Source: Gammaproteobacteria bacterium
GTDB lineage: Bacteria; Pseudomonadota; Gammaproteobacteria; Methylococcales; Methylomonadaceae
Direction: 5' to 3'
Assembly: GCA_018830325.1 (NCBI GenBank)
Contig: JAHJSQ010000133.1
Span: 1 to 64,000, forward strand
DNA length: 64,000 nt
Positions 1 to 8,792 of the stretch are shown here, one piece after another. A program made the translations under genes and the position numbers. The notes below the pieces were generated by a model. That model made no database searches, was not told where the DNA came from, and worked only from the letters and a program-made list of their open reading frames with translations. How positions within the stretch are numbered: the stretch's first letter is position 1; each line of letters starts with the position of its first letter.

Positions 1-167
1 AGTTTACGATGATGTGGCGTAGTGGCACGGACGCAGGGCGAATCGGGGCCGCCGAAGGCAATAATCGCCAAGTCATTTTTCGCTGCTGAAATCGGACGGA
101 CCCCATTTCAGCTTTCGCGAAAAATCTTGGCGCGCTTGTTCGAAAGACAGTGTGCGCGTCTTACAGC

Positions 168-2648
168 TCAAACAAGCCTAAATGGGTCCACTTCCGGAAC
201 ATCGATCGGTACCGACTCGACCTTCCAAATCTCGCGGCAATATTCGGCAATCGTTCGATCCGATGAAAACTTGCCGGATCTCGCCGTATTCAGTACCGAC
301 ATCCGATTCCAACGCGTTCTGTCGCGATACACCGTATCAATGGAATCCTGGCACTCCCGATACGCATTGAAGTCGGCCAACACCAAATAAGGATCGCTGT
401 AGATCAGATTATCGGTCAAATCACGGAACAAACCGGTATCGCCGTGCGAAAAAAAACCGTTTCGAATCAGATCGATGGCATCTTTCAAAATCGCATCTTG
501 CTGATACGCGTCATTCGGAGCATAACCCCGCTCATAAGTTAAGCGCACCTCTTCTGCTGTCATGCCGAATAAAAAGAAATTCTCTTCACCGACTTCCTCG
601 CGAATTTCGATATTCGCTCCATCCAACGTTCCGATAGTTAATGCCCCATTCATCGCAAACTTCATGTTGCCGGTTCCGGAAGCTTCTTTTCCGGCCGTGG
701 AAATTTGCTCCGACACCTCGGTTGCGGCATAAATCTGCTGACCGTTCGTGACATTAAAATTCGGCAAAAACACAACCTTGAGACGGTCTTTCGTCACCGG
801 GTCGTGATTGACGACCCGCCCTACTTCATTGATCAGCTTAATAATAAGCTTGGCCAAATGGTAACCGGGCGCGGCCTTACCGGCGAATATGAAGGTGCGC
901 GGATGAATATCGAAATGCGGATCGGTTTTCAGCTTCCGGTAAAGAGCAATCACATAAAGAATATTCAAATGCTGTCTTTTGTATTCATGAATGCGCTTGG
1001 CCTGCACATCGAAAATCGATTCCGGATCGACGCTGACACCAGTGCGCTTATAGAGATTCAGCGCGAAATCATGTTTATTGAGCCGCTTGGCATCCTCCCA
1101 ACGATTTAAAAATACCGCATCGTCCGAAAAGCGTTGAAGATCTTGCAGTTTTCCCAAATTTCTCACCCAAGTATCTCCGATCGCTTCGCTAATGACCTTA
1201 CTGAGCCTCGGATTACATAATGCCATCCAACGCCTTGGCGTCACGCCGTTGGTTTTATTGCTGAACTTATCAGGCCAAAGACTATAAAAATCCTTCAACA
1301 CATCGCGTTTGAGCAGTTCGGTATGCAATGCGGCGACACCATTGATCGCATGACTGCCGGCACAAGCCAGGTGCGCCATGCGCACCATTCTTGCCCCATT
1401 TTCGTCGATCATCGACATGCGGATGACTTTGGCAGTATCGCCGAGACAATGCGCCCTGACTTGTTCGAGAAAGCGGCTATTGATCTCATAGATGATCTCC
1501 ATCAATCTCGGCAGCAAGCTTTCCATCAATTCCACCGGCCAACATTCCAACGCCTCCGGCAACAGCGTGTGATTGGTATAGGCGAAAGTCCGTCTCGTCA
1601 CGTTCCAAGCCGTATCCCAAGGCATGTCGTGCTCATCGACCAACAATCGCATCAACTCGGCTATCGCAATGGCGGGATGAGTATCGTTCAACTGAACGGC
1701 AAACTTTTCATGAAATTGCTCCAAGCGGATGCGCTGGGTCTTCATGATGCGCAGCATGTCTTGCAAAGAGCACGAAACGAAGAAATATTGCTGCTCCAAA
1801 CGCAACTGCTTGCCCTGCAATGGTCCATCGTTCGGATACAAAATCTTAGTTAGGTTTTCCGAAGAGACTTTTTCTTCAACCGCGCCGTAATAATCGCCTT
1901 GATTGAAACGCCCGAAATTGAACGACTCCGGCGCAACAGCTTGCCACAAACGCAAGGTATTCGCGGTATTGTTGCGGTACCCCAAAATCGGCGTGTCGTA
2001 AGGCACACCCTTAACCGACCAACCGGGAATCCAATTGACGCGCGCTTCTCCATTTTCGGCGACATAGCGTTCGGTATGCCCGCCCAATTTGATTTCGACG
2101 GCCCACTCCGGCCGAACGATCTCCCAGGGATTGCCGCGAAACAACCATTTATCGGTCTTTTCCACCTGCCAACCGTCGAAAATGACCTGCTCGAAAATAC
2201 CGAATTCATAACGGATTCCATAACCGACCGAAGGAATGTTCATCGTCGCCATCGAATCGAGAAAACAGGCCGCCAAACGTCCCAATCCGCCGTTCCCCAA
2301 ACCCGGCTCCGGCTCTTCCCTTAGTAAATCGTCCAATTTCAGCCCCAATTCCGCCATGGCCTGAGTGACCAGTTCGGCCATGCCCAGATTCAACAAATTC
2401 GATGCCAGATGGGGCCCCATCAAAAACTCGGCCGACAAATACGCCACGGTGCGCGATTTTTTTTCGACATATTCGGTCGCCGTACCGACCCAACGAGCCA
2501 TCAACATATCCCGCACGGTATAGGACAAGGCCATGTAATAGTCAAAGGTGCTGGCCAATGCAGGAAATTTGCCTTGCACATTAGCTAAATTGCGAAAGAA
2601 ATTTCGTTTAATGTCGTCGGTGGTCACTGGGTAATGATTTTGTTTCAT
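168..2648 (-). CDS. glgP: Glycogen/maltodextrin phosphorylase
   Basis: Predicted to remove glucose-1-phosphate from glycogen or maltodextrin by phosphorolysis in the cytoplasm, using pyridoxal phosphate. The 826-residue product has the usual family length. The PLP-lysine region (GTGNMKF, lysine near residue 663) and the neighbouring GTLDGANIEI block are intact, as are the N-terminal NGGLGRLAACFLDS and the RIHEYKRQ segments. The frame stays open upstream to 2813, but family proteins begin close to MKQNHYPVTT, so the ATG at 2648 was chosen. The gene diverges from the malic enzyme gene across about 250 bp, which should hold both promoters. Whether glycogen or maltodextrin is preferred cannot be read from the sequence; no other glycogen gene is visible here. 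Confidence 0.95.
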   Translation of the reverse strand: MKQNHYPVTTDDIKRNFFRNLANVQGKFPALASTFDYYMALSYTVRDMLMARWVGTATEYVEKKSRTVAYLSAEFLMGPHLASNLLNLGMAELVTQAMAELGLKLDDLLREEPEPGLGNGGLGRLAACFLDSMATMNIPSVGYGIRYEFGIFEQVIFDGWQVEKTDKWLFRGNPWEIVRPEWAVEIKLGGHTERYVAENGEARVNWIPGWSVKGVPYDTPILGYRNNTANTLRLWQAVAPESFNFGRFNQGDYYGAVEEKVSSENLTKILYPNDGPLQGKQLRLEQQYFFVSCSLQDMLRIMKTQRIRLEQFHEKFAVQLNDTHPAIAIAELMRLLVDEHDMPWDTAWNVTRRTFAYTNHTLLPEALECWPVELMESLLPRLMEIIYEINSRFLEQVRAHCLGDTAKVIRMSMIDENGARMVRMAHLACAGSHAINGVAALHTELLKRDVLKDFYSLWPDKFSNKTNGVTPRRWMALCNPRLSKVISEAIGDTWVRNLGKLQDLQRFSDDAVFLNRWEDAKRLNKHDFALNLYKRTGVSVDPESIFDVQAKRIHEYKRQHLNILYVIALYRKLKTDPHFDIHPRTFIFAGKAAPGYHLAKLIIKLINEVGRVVNHDPVTKDRLKVVFLPNFNVTNGQQIYAATEVSEQISTAGKEASGTGNMKFAMNGALTIGTLDGANIEIREEVGEENFFLFGMTAEEVRLTYERGYAPNDAYQQDAILKDAIDLIRNGFFSHGDTGLFRDLTDNLIYSDPYLVLADFNAYRECQDSIDTVYRDRTRWNRMSVLNTARSGKFSSDRTIAEYCREIWKVESVPIDVPEVDPFRLV

Positions 2649-2898
2649 AGTTGTCGTTCTCGTATAGGGTGAACAGTCTATTGAATTAAAATGCAATACT
2701 AATGCCATGACAGGACTATACCGATTGTTAATCAGAATTCGACTCCGGGATGCCGAAACTTGAGTCGTTAAGAGTATAATCATGCTGTAATAGGTAAGAA
2801 ATAACTTGAACACTCATACACGGTGGGCGTGTGTAACTTGTTCAAATTATTTCGCGCATGTTACATTCAAAGCCAGGTTGACTAAGGAAAATTCCGTT

Positions 2899-4590
2899 AT
2901 GACAGCAATGTCGAAAACTCCTCTTTATATCCCTTATGCAGGCCCCGCTTTACTGGAAATGCCTTTACTGAATAAAGGCTGTGCGTTCAGTAAAGAAGAA
3001 CGACAAACATTTAATTTAACCGGATTGCTCCCGCCTCGATACGAAACGATTGAAGAGCAAGTCCAACGCGCTTATCTCCAGTATTCGAGCTTTAGAAACG
3101 CAATCAACAAACATATTTATTTGCGTTCGATACAAGACAATAACGAAACGCTGTTTTATCGACTCCTGCAGGATCATCTGCCGGAGATGTTGCCTATTAT
3201 TTATACGCCGACCGTCGGCGATGCCTGCGAGCAATTTTCGGATATTTATCGTAGCAGCCGAGGCTTGTTTATTTCTTACGTGGAGCGTCAACAAATAGAC
3301 GACATTTTGCGTAATACCACCAAACGCAATGTCAAAATTATTGTCGTCACCGATGGCGAAAGAGTCTTAGGTCTGGGTGACCAAGGAATCGGCGGCATGG
3401 GCATTTCGATCGGCAAACTGTCGCTCTATACCGCTTGCGGCGGAATCAGCCCGGCATATACCTTACCGGTAGTACTCGATGTCGGCACCAATAATGAAAA
3501 GTTATTACAAGACCCGATGTATATGGGCGAGCGTCATAGAAGGATTCCTCAAGCGGAATACGACGCTTTCATCGACCTTTTTTTACAAGCCGTCAAGCAC
3601 CGCTGGCCGGATGTTATCGTGCAATTCGAAGACTTCGCGCAACCGAATGCGATGCCGATATTGCAACGCTACCGAGACCAACTGTGCTGCTTCAATGATG
3701 ACATTCAAGGCACTGCCGCGGTCACGGTCGGTACGCTGTTGGCTGCTTGCCGAGTTAAAAATCGGAAGTTGTCCGAGCAGCGAGTGGTCTTTGTCGGAGC
3801 CGGTTCGGCCGGTTGCGGAATTGCCGAGCAGGTGATCGCGCAAATGCGGACCGAGGGACTGTCCGACCGCGAAGCCCGTCATCGCGTTTACATGGTCGAC
3901 CGTTTCGGTTTACTCACCGAAAGCATGACAGGACTTAGGGACTTTCAACAAAAACTGGTCCAAGCATCAAACCGACTAGAGGACTGGTCAATCGAAGGTG
4001 ACTATCCGTCATTGCTTGAGGTCATTCAATACGCCAATCCGACCGTTTTGATCGGCGTTTCCGGCCAACACGGCATTTTTACCGAAACCGTGATTCGGAC
4101 TATGACCCAAGGTTGCGATTGGCCGATTATTTTTCCGCTCAGCAACCCGCCACGCCAAGTAGAGGCTACGCCCGAACAAATTATCGAGTGGACCGAAGGA
4201 CGGGTTCTATTAGCCGCAGGCAGCCCCTTTCCTCCCGTCGAATACTGCGGTAAGCGCTATGATGTCACGCAGTGCAACAATAGCTATATTTTTCCGGGAA
4301 TCGGCCTCGGCGTTATTGCCGTGCAAGCCAGACGAATCTCAGACGAGATGTTGATCGCCGCCAGCGAAACTCTGGCCGCAGCATCGCCCTTGGCTAACAC
4401 CGGACAAGGCGAATTATTGCCGCCATTGACGGAATTACCCGAACTGAGCAAACGCATCGCTTTCGCGGTAGGTAAAGTCGCTCTTAAGCAAAACTTGGCG
4501 CTTGAAATTAGCGATCAGCAATTACTAGAACGCATCGAAGAAAATTTCTGGCAACCGGTCTATCGGCACTATAAGCGGGTTTGTTTTTAA
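2899..4590 (+). CDS. maeA: NAD-dependent malic enzyme (malate to pyruvate)
   Basis: Oxidative decarboxylation of malate to pyruvate with reduction of NAD. The 563 residues match the length of E. coli SfcA/MaeA. Visible signatures are the [12 protein letters not shown] segment with the catalytic Tyr, the [12 protein letters not shown] segment with the catalytic Lys, the metal-binding FEDFAQPNA and [11 protein letters not shown] stretches, and the Rossmann loop [10 protein letters not shown]. The frame is open further upstream (2806), but the ATG at 2899 follows a purine-rich AAGGAAA and starts where family proteins start. Cofactor preference for NAD is inferred from similarity to the SfcA type. 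It could link C4 acids of the serine or TCA cycles to pyruvate. Confidence 0.93.
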   Translation: MTAMSKTPLYIPYAGPALLEMPLLNKGCAFSKEERQTFNLTGLLPPRYETIEEQVQRAYLQYSSFRNAINKHIYLRSIQDNNETLFYRLLQDHLPEMLPIIYTPTVGDACEQFSDIYRSSRGLFISYVERQQIDDILRNTTKRNVKIIVVTDGERVLGLGDQGIGGMGISIGKLSLYTACGGISPAYTLPVVLDVGTNNEKLLQDPMYMGERHRRIPQAEYDAFIDLFLQAVKHRWPDVIVQFEDFAQPNAMPILQRYRDQLCCFNDDIQGTAAVTVGTLLAACRVKNRKLSEQRVVFVGAGSAGCGIAEQVIAQMRTEGLSDREARHRVYMVDRFGLLTESMTGLRDFQQKLVQASNRLEDWSIEGDYPSLLEVIQYANPTVLIGVSGQHGIFTETVIRTMTQGCDWPIIFPLSNPPRQVEATPEQIIEWTEGRVLLAAGSPFPPVEYCGKRYDVTQCNNSYIFPGIGLGVIAVQARRISDEMLIAASETLAAASPLANTGQGELLPPLTELPELSKRIAFAVGKVALKQNLALEISDQQLLERIEENFWQPVYRHYKRVCF

Positions 4591-4648
4591 TTCCGTATAG
4601 CATCCGATAGGTGCGTACAAAATAACGGTTCGCTTTTTGATCAACCTG

Positions 4649-4683
4649 AAAAAGCATTTCACCATGAAGATCATGAAGGCCGG
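4649..4683 (+). repeat. Partial copy of repeat family R4
   Basis: The run AAAAAGCATTTCACCATGAA followed by a second CATGAAGG matches the terminus of the R4 element at 7987-8158 and the fragment at 55660-55694. Only one end is present here, in the short gap after maeA. Confidence 0.5.
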
Positions 4684-4745
4684 AATTCAGTAGCCAAGGA
4701 TAGTGACTTAAAATATATCCAAACTAAACTCAATGACTGCTCCGT

Positions 4746-5168
4746 TTAATTGCTATAGATCTCTTCAGCACCTAATTGCTTGCGATCAGCCGGTTTATCA
4801 AGATTATTCTGCTCGATATATTCATTATATTTTCTGTGCCGTTCGCGTTTTTGTTCGAAATCTTCGTATCGGCTCATTGGACGTTTCGCATTATCCTTAC
4901 TCCTACGATAGACTCGACGCTTGGGAAGCGCGGCATCGTCGAGATAGCGCCGCCGCATATTTTCGAAGCGCTCTTGTTTAGTCTTCTTCTGCTCCTGATC
5001 TTGTTCATTCCGCCGGCCCATTTTTTCCTTGTACTGCCGGTTAGTTTCGCCTGCCTGCCTAGCTCCGTTTTCCACAGGGATGGACCCGGGCTGTTTAGCA
5101 ATCGCCACCCCCGGCAGAAAAATCGAAAACGAAATAGCGAACAATATGAGAGCATGTTTATTAATCAC
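4746..5168 (-). CDS. Small exported basic protein of unknown function
   Basis: The function is not recognised. The 140-residue product starts with a signal peptide (VINKHALILF then a hydrophobic stretch ending GVAIA), followed by a very charged region rich in Arg, Lys, Glu and Gln, probably helical or disordered, with repeated short RR and ER motifs. The GTG at 5168 was chosen because GGGAGG lies about six bases upstream; the frame extends further to 5243 but with no comparable ribosome site. It stands between maeA and a cytochrome c gene that is transcribed the same way, with a 120 bp gap. A periplasmic location is inferred from the leader. Confidence 0.6.
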   Translation of the reverse strand: MINKHALILFAISFSIFLPGVAIAKQPGSIPVENGARQAGETNRQYKEKMGRRNEQDQEQKKTKQERFENMRRRYLDDAALPKRRVYRRSKDNAKRPMSRYEDFEQKRERHRKYNEYIEQNNLDKPADRKQLGAEEIYSN

Positions 5169-5366
5169 CGCAACCTCCCGGGATTCGTTTAATTTAATTA
5201 ATAGTAGAACCACTAGATCAAAATTCGGCGTCGCCACTGACACTGCCGAAATTTGAAGGGCGAAAGGTATATAAACATTCTGCGTATGTGATCGCTTTGG
5301 CTTCTGGTATTGATCTTGGATTTAACTAACCAAGAGAACACAGGACTTATGCTAAATAATTACGAA

Positions 5367-5948
5367 TTATAAAGAGCCGAGATATGCAGCCAAGACCTCG
5401 ATATCTTCTTCGCTTAAATTTTTTGCGATAGCATTCATCGGACTGCCTTTACGCGTGCCGGACTTGAATGCTTTCAATTGTTTAGCTAGGTAATCAGGGT
5501 GTTGCCCAGCCAACCTTGGAAATTGCATTCTCCCTTCTGCGCCTTTGCCATGGCAGCCTAGACACATCGCCGATTGTTTCTCGCCTAACTCGGCTAATTT
5601 TGGATCGACAACAGCACTTCTAGGTTGTTGGCTTGAAAAATAAGCCGCAAGATCGGCCATGTCTTCATCGCTAAGCCCCTGGGCCATATTCTTCATTATG
5701 GGGCCTTCGCGCGAACCGCTCTTGAAAGCTTTTAGTTGTTTGACGATATACTTGGGCCGTTGACCGGCTAGTATAGGAAATTGAGCATCGACACTTATGC
5801 CGTTCAAACCATGACAATTAGTACACGCTGACGCCTTATTCTCGCCTGCCTTTGCATCGGCGGCGATTGCGTTAGTATCGAAAACCAAAGAGCCGAATAA
5901 ACAAACGGATGACAGCATGATCGAATTGTAAAAATTACTTTTTTTCAT
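5367..5948 (-). CDS. Di-haem cytochrome c4
   Basis: Periplasmic electron carrier, commonly donating to terminal oxidases. The 193-residue protein has a signal peptide ending near residue 29 and two homologous halves, each with a CXXCH haem site (CTNCH at 42-46, CLGCH at 129-133) and a downstream candidate axial Met (GPIM, GSPM). The halves share the AGQ..Y..KQLKAFKSG motif, showing the internal duplication typical of the c4 family. AGGAGG lies just upstream of the ATG. In methanotrophs such proteins can serve methanol-oxidation electron flow, but nothing here ties it to one pathway. Confidence 0.92.
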   Translation of the reverse strand: MKKSNFYNSIMLSSVCLFGSLVFDTNAIAADAKAGENKASACTNCHGLNGISVDAQFPILAGQRPKYIVKQLKAFKSGSREGPIMKNMAQGLSDEDMADLAAYFSSQQPRSAVVDPKLAELGEKQSAMCLGCHGKGAEGRMQFPRLAGQHPDYLAKQLKAFKSGTRKGSPMNAIAKNLSEEDIEVLAAYLGSL

Positions 5949-6070
5949 CGTTTCCTCCTAATTGCATCGGTAGGGTAGACATGATCGAATTTTTGAGTTA
6001 GAAAAATTCCGAATCAGTGTTGGTCACTATAACGCGACATCGACATCAATGTCAGTAACTTGTTATTTTT

Positions 6071-6565
6071 ATGACTCATCAAGTATTAAAATCACCGCCT
6101 ATCCCCATGATCGGCGTAAGCGGCATCGCTTTCAACCGCAATCGAAAGGTTTTGTTAATCCGGCGAAATCAAGCTCCTGCACAAGGCCTATGGTCGATTC
6201 CCGGCGGTAAGTTGGAACCGGGCGAAACACTCGTCGACGCTTGCCGACGCGAAATCGAGGAGGAAACCGGACTTAAAAATACCCGAGTACTCAGCCTCGT
6301 AGCACTTGTCGAACGCAATATCGAAAGTTTTCATTATGTCATTGCCGATTTTTTAGTCGAGATTCTCGACGGAGAAAGCCGAACTCCCATCGCAAATTCC
6401 GACGTCTCGGAAGCTTGCTGGATTGCATTGGATCGACTCGATCATTACGAACTGGTACCCGGCCTAAGAGACATCATCGAAAACACCCATCGATTTTGGC
6501 AGGCTGGTACTTTGCCCGGTTTGATCGATCCAAACGGAAAAACCGGTGATTTTATCTGTACGTAA
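6071..6565 (+). CDS. Nudix (ADP-ribose pyrophosphatase-like) hydrolase
   Basis: Hydrolyses a nucleoside diphosphate linked to another group; the substrate is not determinable. The 164-residue protein carries a complete Nudix box at residues 45-68 (GGKLEPGET..REIEEETG). The WSIPGGK lead-in and the helper residues of the ADPRase/NUDT family are present. It is divergent from the cytochrome c4 gene with a 122 bp gap and is followed by a dispersed repeat, so it is probably monocistronic. Confidence 0.9.
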   Translation: MTHQVLKSPPIPMIGVSGIAFNRNRKVLLIRRNQAPAQGLWSIPGGKLEPGETLVDACRREIEEETGLKNTRVLSLVALVERNIESFHYVIADFLVEILDGESRTPIANSDVSEACWIALDRLDHYELVPGLRDIIENTHRFWQAGTLPGLIDPNGKTGDFICT

Positions 6566-6617
6566 GCGATCTTTTACCGATCGAAACCATGTTATCTTTG
6601 GACTTTATATTAACCTA

Positions 6618-6853
6618 ACGTTCATGAAGGCCTGGCCATCGCCCCGGCAAATGAAAGTTATCTGGTGGGAAGGGTGCGGTCACTCGCCCGACAGGACGCC
6701 GTGAATACGTCCATGTAGGCTCGACGGCGGCTGTCCCTGCCGCCGACGCCTGTCGATCGAGCAACCGCACCCTCTCCGGAACCGGCATTGCCAGAACGGA
6801 GTTTTGCATATCGAAAAATTAGATAATGAATCAAAATTTACGATCTTTCACAG
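6618..6853 (+). repeat. Repeat family R1, copy A (MITE-like)
   Basis: About 235 bp. The core at 6672-6773 has terminal inverted repeats of about 30 bp: GGGTGCGGTCACTCGCCCGA at one end against GGGTGCGGTTGCTCGATCGA read on the other strand. Conserved flanks (TTCATGAAGGCCTGGCCATC before the core, TATCGAAAAATTAGATAATG after it) also recur in copies E and F. A 64-codon open frame inside it is incidental. The rest of the 6566-7078 gap, after 6853, is AT-rich and should hold the promoter of the FHA-GGDEF gene. Confidence 0.85.
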
Positions 6854-7078
6854 TAAAATATTTGAACACCATGAAAAATGAATTGATCGATTAGCTTGTA
6901 TAATGCGAATACGAAATCATCGATGATATAAAACCCAATTTAAGTAAGCAGCACTGTGCCAATCCCGCACTATTTGAACGCTCCAAATTATATTCATTTG
7001 TATGACGGCTATAATCCGGCGCAAGGAGTCCGTGCCTGATAAAATTCGGCATATACAACTTTATTTAGAGGAACGCGA

Positions 7079-7975
7079 ATGGATAGTCTGCAATCGGATA
7101 CCCAGATCGACACGGCATTGTCTTCGCGGACTACAGAAAACGCTCCGCTTGAGCCTTATCTTGTAATACTTTCAGGCAAACACATCGGTAAACAATTTAA
7201 GCTTACCCGTCAAAAAAACGTATTCGGACGAGGCCACGATGCGGATATTATCATCTCTGACCCCAAAATATCCCGACGTCATGGCGCCTTTATCATCAAA
7301 GCCGGCGTCGTTATGGTTGAGGATTACGGCTCGACCAATGGCACCTATATCGATGAAAGGCGAATCGACAAAGAAAAGATTTCCTTACTCTCGCGCATCC
7401 GTGCCGGCGGGACTTACATGCGCATCGATTATAAAAAACCAAGCGAAGCTCAATCCGAACAAGCTTTATACCAGGCTGCCAATACCGATGTTTTGACCCA
7501 AATACCCAACCGCAGGGCTTTTGTGATTCGCGGACAAGAAGAGTTGTCTTTTTGTAAGCGCAATCGCACCGCATTAACCGTAGTCATGTGCGATGTCGAT
7601 CATTTTAAAAAAATCAACGATACATTCGGCCATCCCGCCGGCGACCAGGTTTTGAGGGAACTGGCTGAAATGCTGAATAAGGAAATGCGCACCGAAGACA
7701 CACTGGCGCGATATGGCGGCGAAGAGTTCATTATGTTGCTGAGGGGTAGCTCGGAAAACCAGGCGTTGGTTTTAGCCGAACGCATCCGTGAAAAAGTAGC
7801 ACGTAAGGCGTTCGAATATCAGCATCTAAGAATACCTGCAACACTCTCGTTCGGCATTTGCAGTCGTCAAAGCACTTATATCGAATCGCTCGAATCGATG
7901 ATCCGGGCCGCAGACCGAGCGCTCTATCAAGCCAAAAAAAACGGCCGCAATCAGGTCGCGATCGAACGAGATTAA
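7079..7975 (+). CDS. FHA-domain diguanylate cyclase
   Basis: Makes cyclic di-GMP from two GTP. The 298-residue cytoplasmic protein has an N-terminal FHA domain (about 28-115, with GRG at 50-52, ISRRH and GSTNGT) that should bind phosphothreonine peptides, then a GGDEF domain (about 130-295). The active-site motif is GGEEF at 213-217 with the metal-binding DVDHFK segment, and an RxxD inhibitory site (RTED, 204-207) lies five residues before it. Synthesis is therefore expected, with product inhibition. No kinase or phosphatase partner is adjacent. The only extra nearby material is dispersed repeats. Confidence 0.92.
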   Translation: MDSLQSDTQIDTALSSRTTENAPLEPYLVILSGKHIGKQFKLTRQKNVFGRGHDADIIISDPKISRRHGAFIIKAGVVMVEDYGSTNGTYIDERRIDKEKISLLSRIRAGGTYMRIDYKKPSEAQSEQALYQAANTDVLTQIPNRRAFVIRGQEELSFCKRNRTALTVVMCDVDHFKKINDTFGHPAGDQVLRELAEMLNKEMRTEDTLARYGGEEFIMLLRGSSENQALVLAERIREKVARKAFEYQHLRIPATLSFGICSRQSTYIESLESMIRAADRALYQAKKNGRNQVAIERD

Positions 7976-7986
7976 GAAGGATTATC

Positions 7987-8158
7987 CTAGAAAAAGCATT
8001 TCATCATGAAGCACATGAAGATAAAAAGTTAGTTCACTTACTTGCCATGCTTTTGCAAAACAGTTTTGCTCTCCTGAATGGCCGCTCATAGTATATGAAT
8101 ATCCTATTGAAATACTTTAAGAAATTCATGTACTTCATGGTTACATTGCTTTTTCTAG
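7987..8158. repeat. Repeat family R4, full copy
   Basis: 172 bp bounded by imperfect inverted repeats of about 33 bp: CTAGAAAAAGCATTTCATCA at the left and CTAGAAAAAGCAATGTAACC on the complementary strand at the right, both continuing into CATGAAG-ACATGAA. There is no credible gene inside. End fragments of the same family occur near 4649 and 55660. Confidence 0.7.
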
Positions 8159-8222
8159 AATCATTTCATTTTGGCCTAGCCGCGTTCAATATAAAAGAAA
8201 TACATACGCATTCGCTTTTCAT

Positions 8223-8414
8223 CCTAAAAAGAGCAGTTGAGAGCCTCAAACTACCGTTCGCCCTGAGCCCTTCGGCTGCGCTCAGGAGAGCCCCGTCGAA
8301 GGGTGAACGGTAGTTTGAGGCTTCACCAAGACAGTGAAAGTGTTGTAGACCCTTCATGCTTCGACTTAACTCAGCACGAACGGTCTACAACACATATCAA
8401 CTGCTCTTTTTAGG
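8223..8414 (+). repeat. Repeat family R2, copy 1 (MITE-like)
   Basis: 192 bp bounded by CCTAAAAAGAGCAGTTG and its inverted complement. Inside are two large palindromes: one with CAAACTACCGTTC arms enclosing the CCTTCGAC/GAAGG hairpin, and one with GTGTTGTAGAC arms. A second copy lies at 33383-33551 with the two palindromes in the opposite order, i.e. inverted. Confidence 0.85.
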
Positions 8415-8417
8415 TTC

Positions 8418-8757
8418 ATTGCGAAGCTCGAGCTTCGCGTATCGGTTCCCCAAGCTTGAGCTTGGGGAACAGCGCCCCTCTTTCCTCTTCTTTAATCCAT
8501 CCCAAACAGCTAAAATCAATATATGTTTGTTTTTTCTGGTTCCCACGGTCCTCCGTGGGAACCCATACCTTGTCAGCCGAGGCAAGATCGGTATGCATTC
8601 CCACGCTGGAGCGGTGGGAACGAGGAAAACGGTAATTTTTGACTTATGGATAACGATGAGAGCTTGAGCTTGGGGAACAGCGCCCCCTTCTTTCCTCTTT
8701 CCTCTTCCACCTTTCACCTTCTTTAATCCATGCCAAACAGCTAAAATTGAAATATCA
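8418..8757. repeat. REP-type hairpin cluster with internal direct duplication
   Basis: Contains palindromes such as GCGAAGCTCGAGCTTCGC, TTCCCCAAGCTTGAGCTTGG and GGTTCCCACGGTCCTCCGTG. The stretch 8453-8524 (AGCTTGAGCTTGGGGAACAG through CAAACAGCTAAAAT) is repeated at 8661-8755, with an expanded pyrimidine tract between the shared ends. Together with R4 and R2 this fills the 7976-8792 gap, so no gene is called in it. Confidence 0.7.
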
Positions 8758-8792
8758 TTTTTTTATAGCTTCCAAGGCCGCCACCGACAAGC

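Noticed and set aside
1-167. Possible gene at the left edge on the minus strand (a frame reading AKNDLAIIAFGGPDSP).
   Set aside because: Too short, no start or ribosome site inside the window and no recognised family; left unannotated.
1323-1853. Long antisense frames inside glgP, gcvP, rlmKL and the hybrid kinase gene.
   Set aside because: They mirror codon structure of well-supported genes on the other strand and show no domain motifs.
6615-6809. 64-codon open frame on the minus strand.
   Set aside because: Lies entirely inside repeat R1; related frames recur in copies E and F only because the DNA repeats.
8356-8717. Overlapping open frames of 60-106 codons on both strands.
   Set aside because: All fall in REP hairpins and pyrimidine tracts, with no ribosome sites or conserved motifs.
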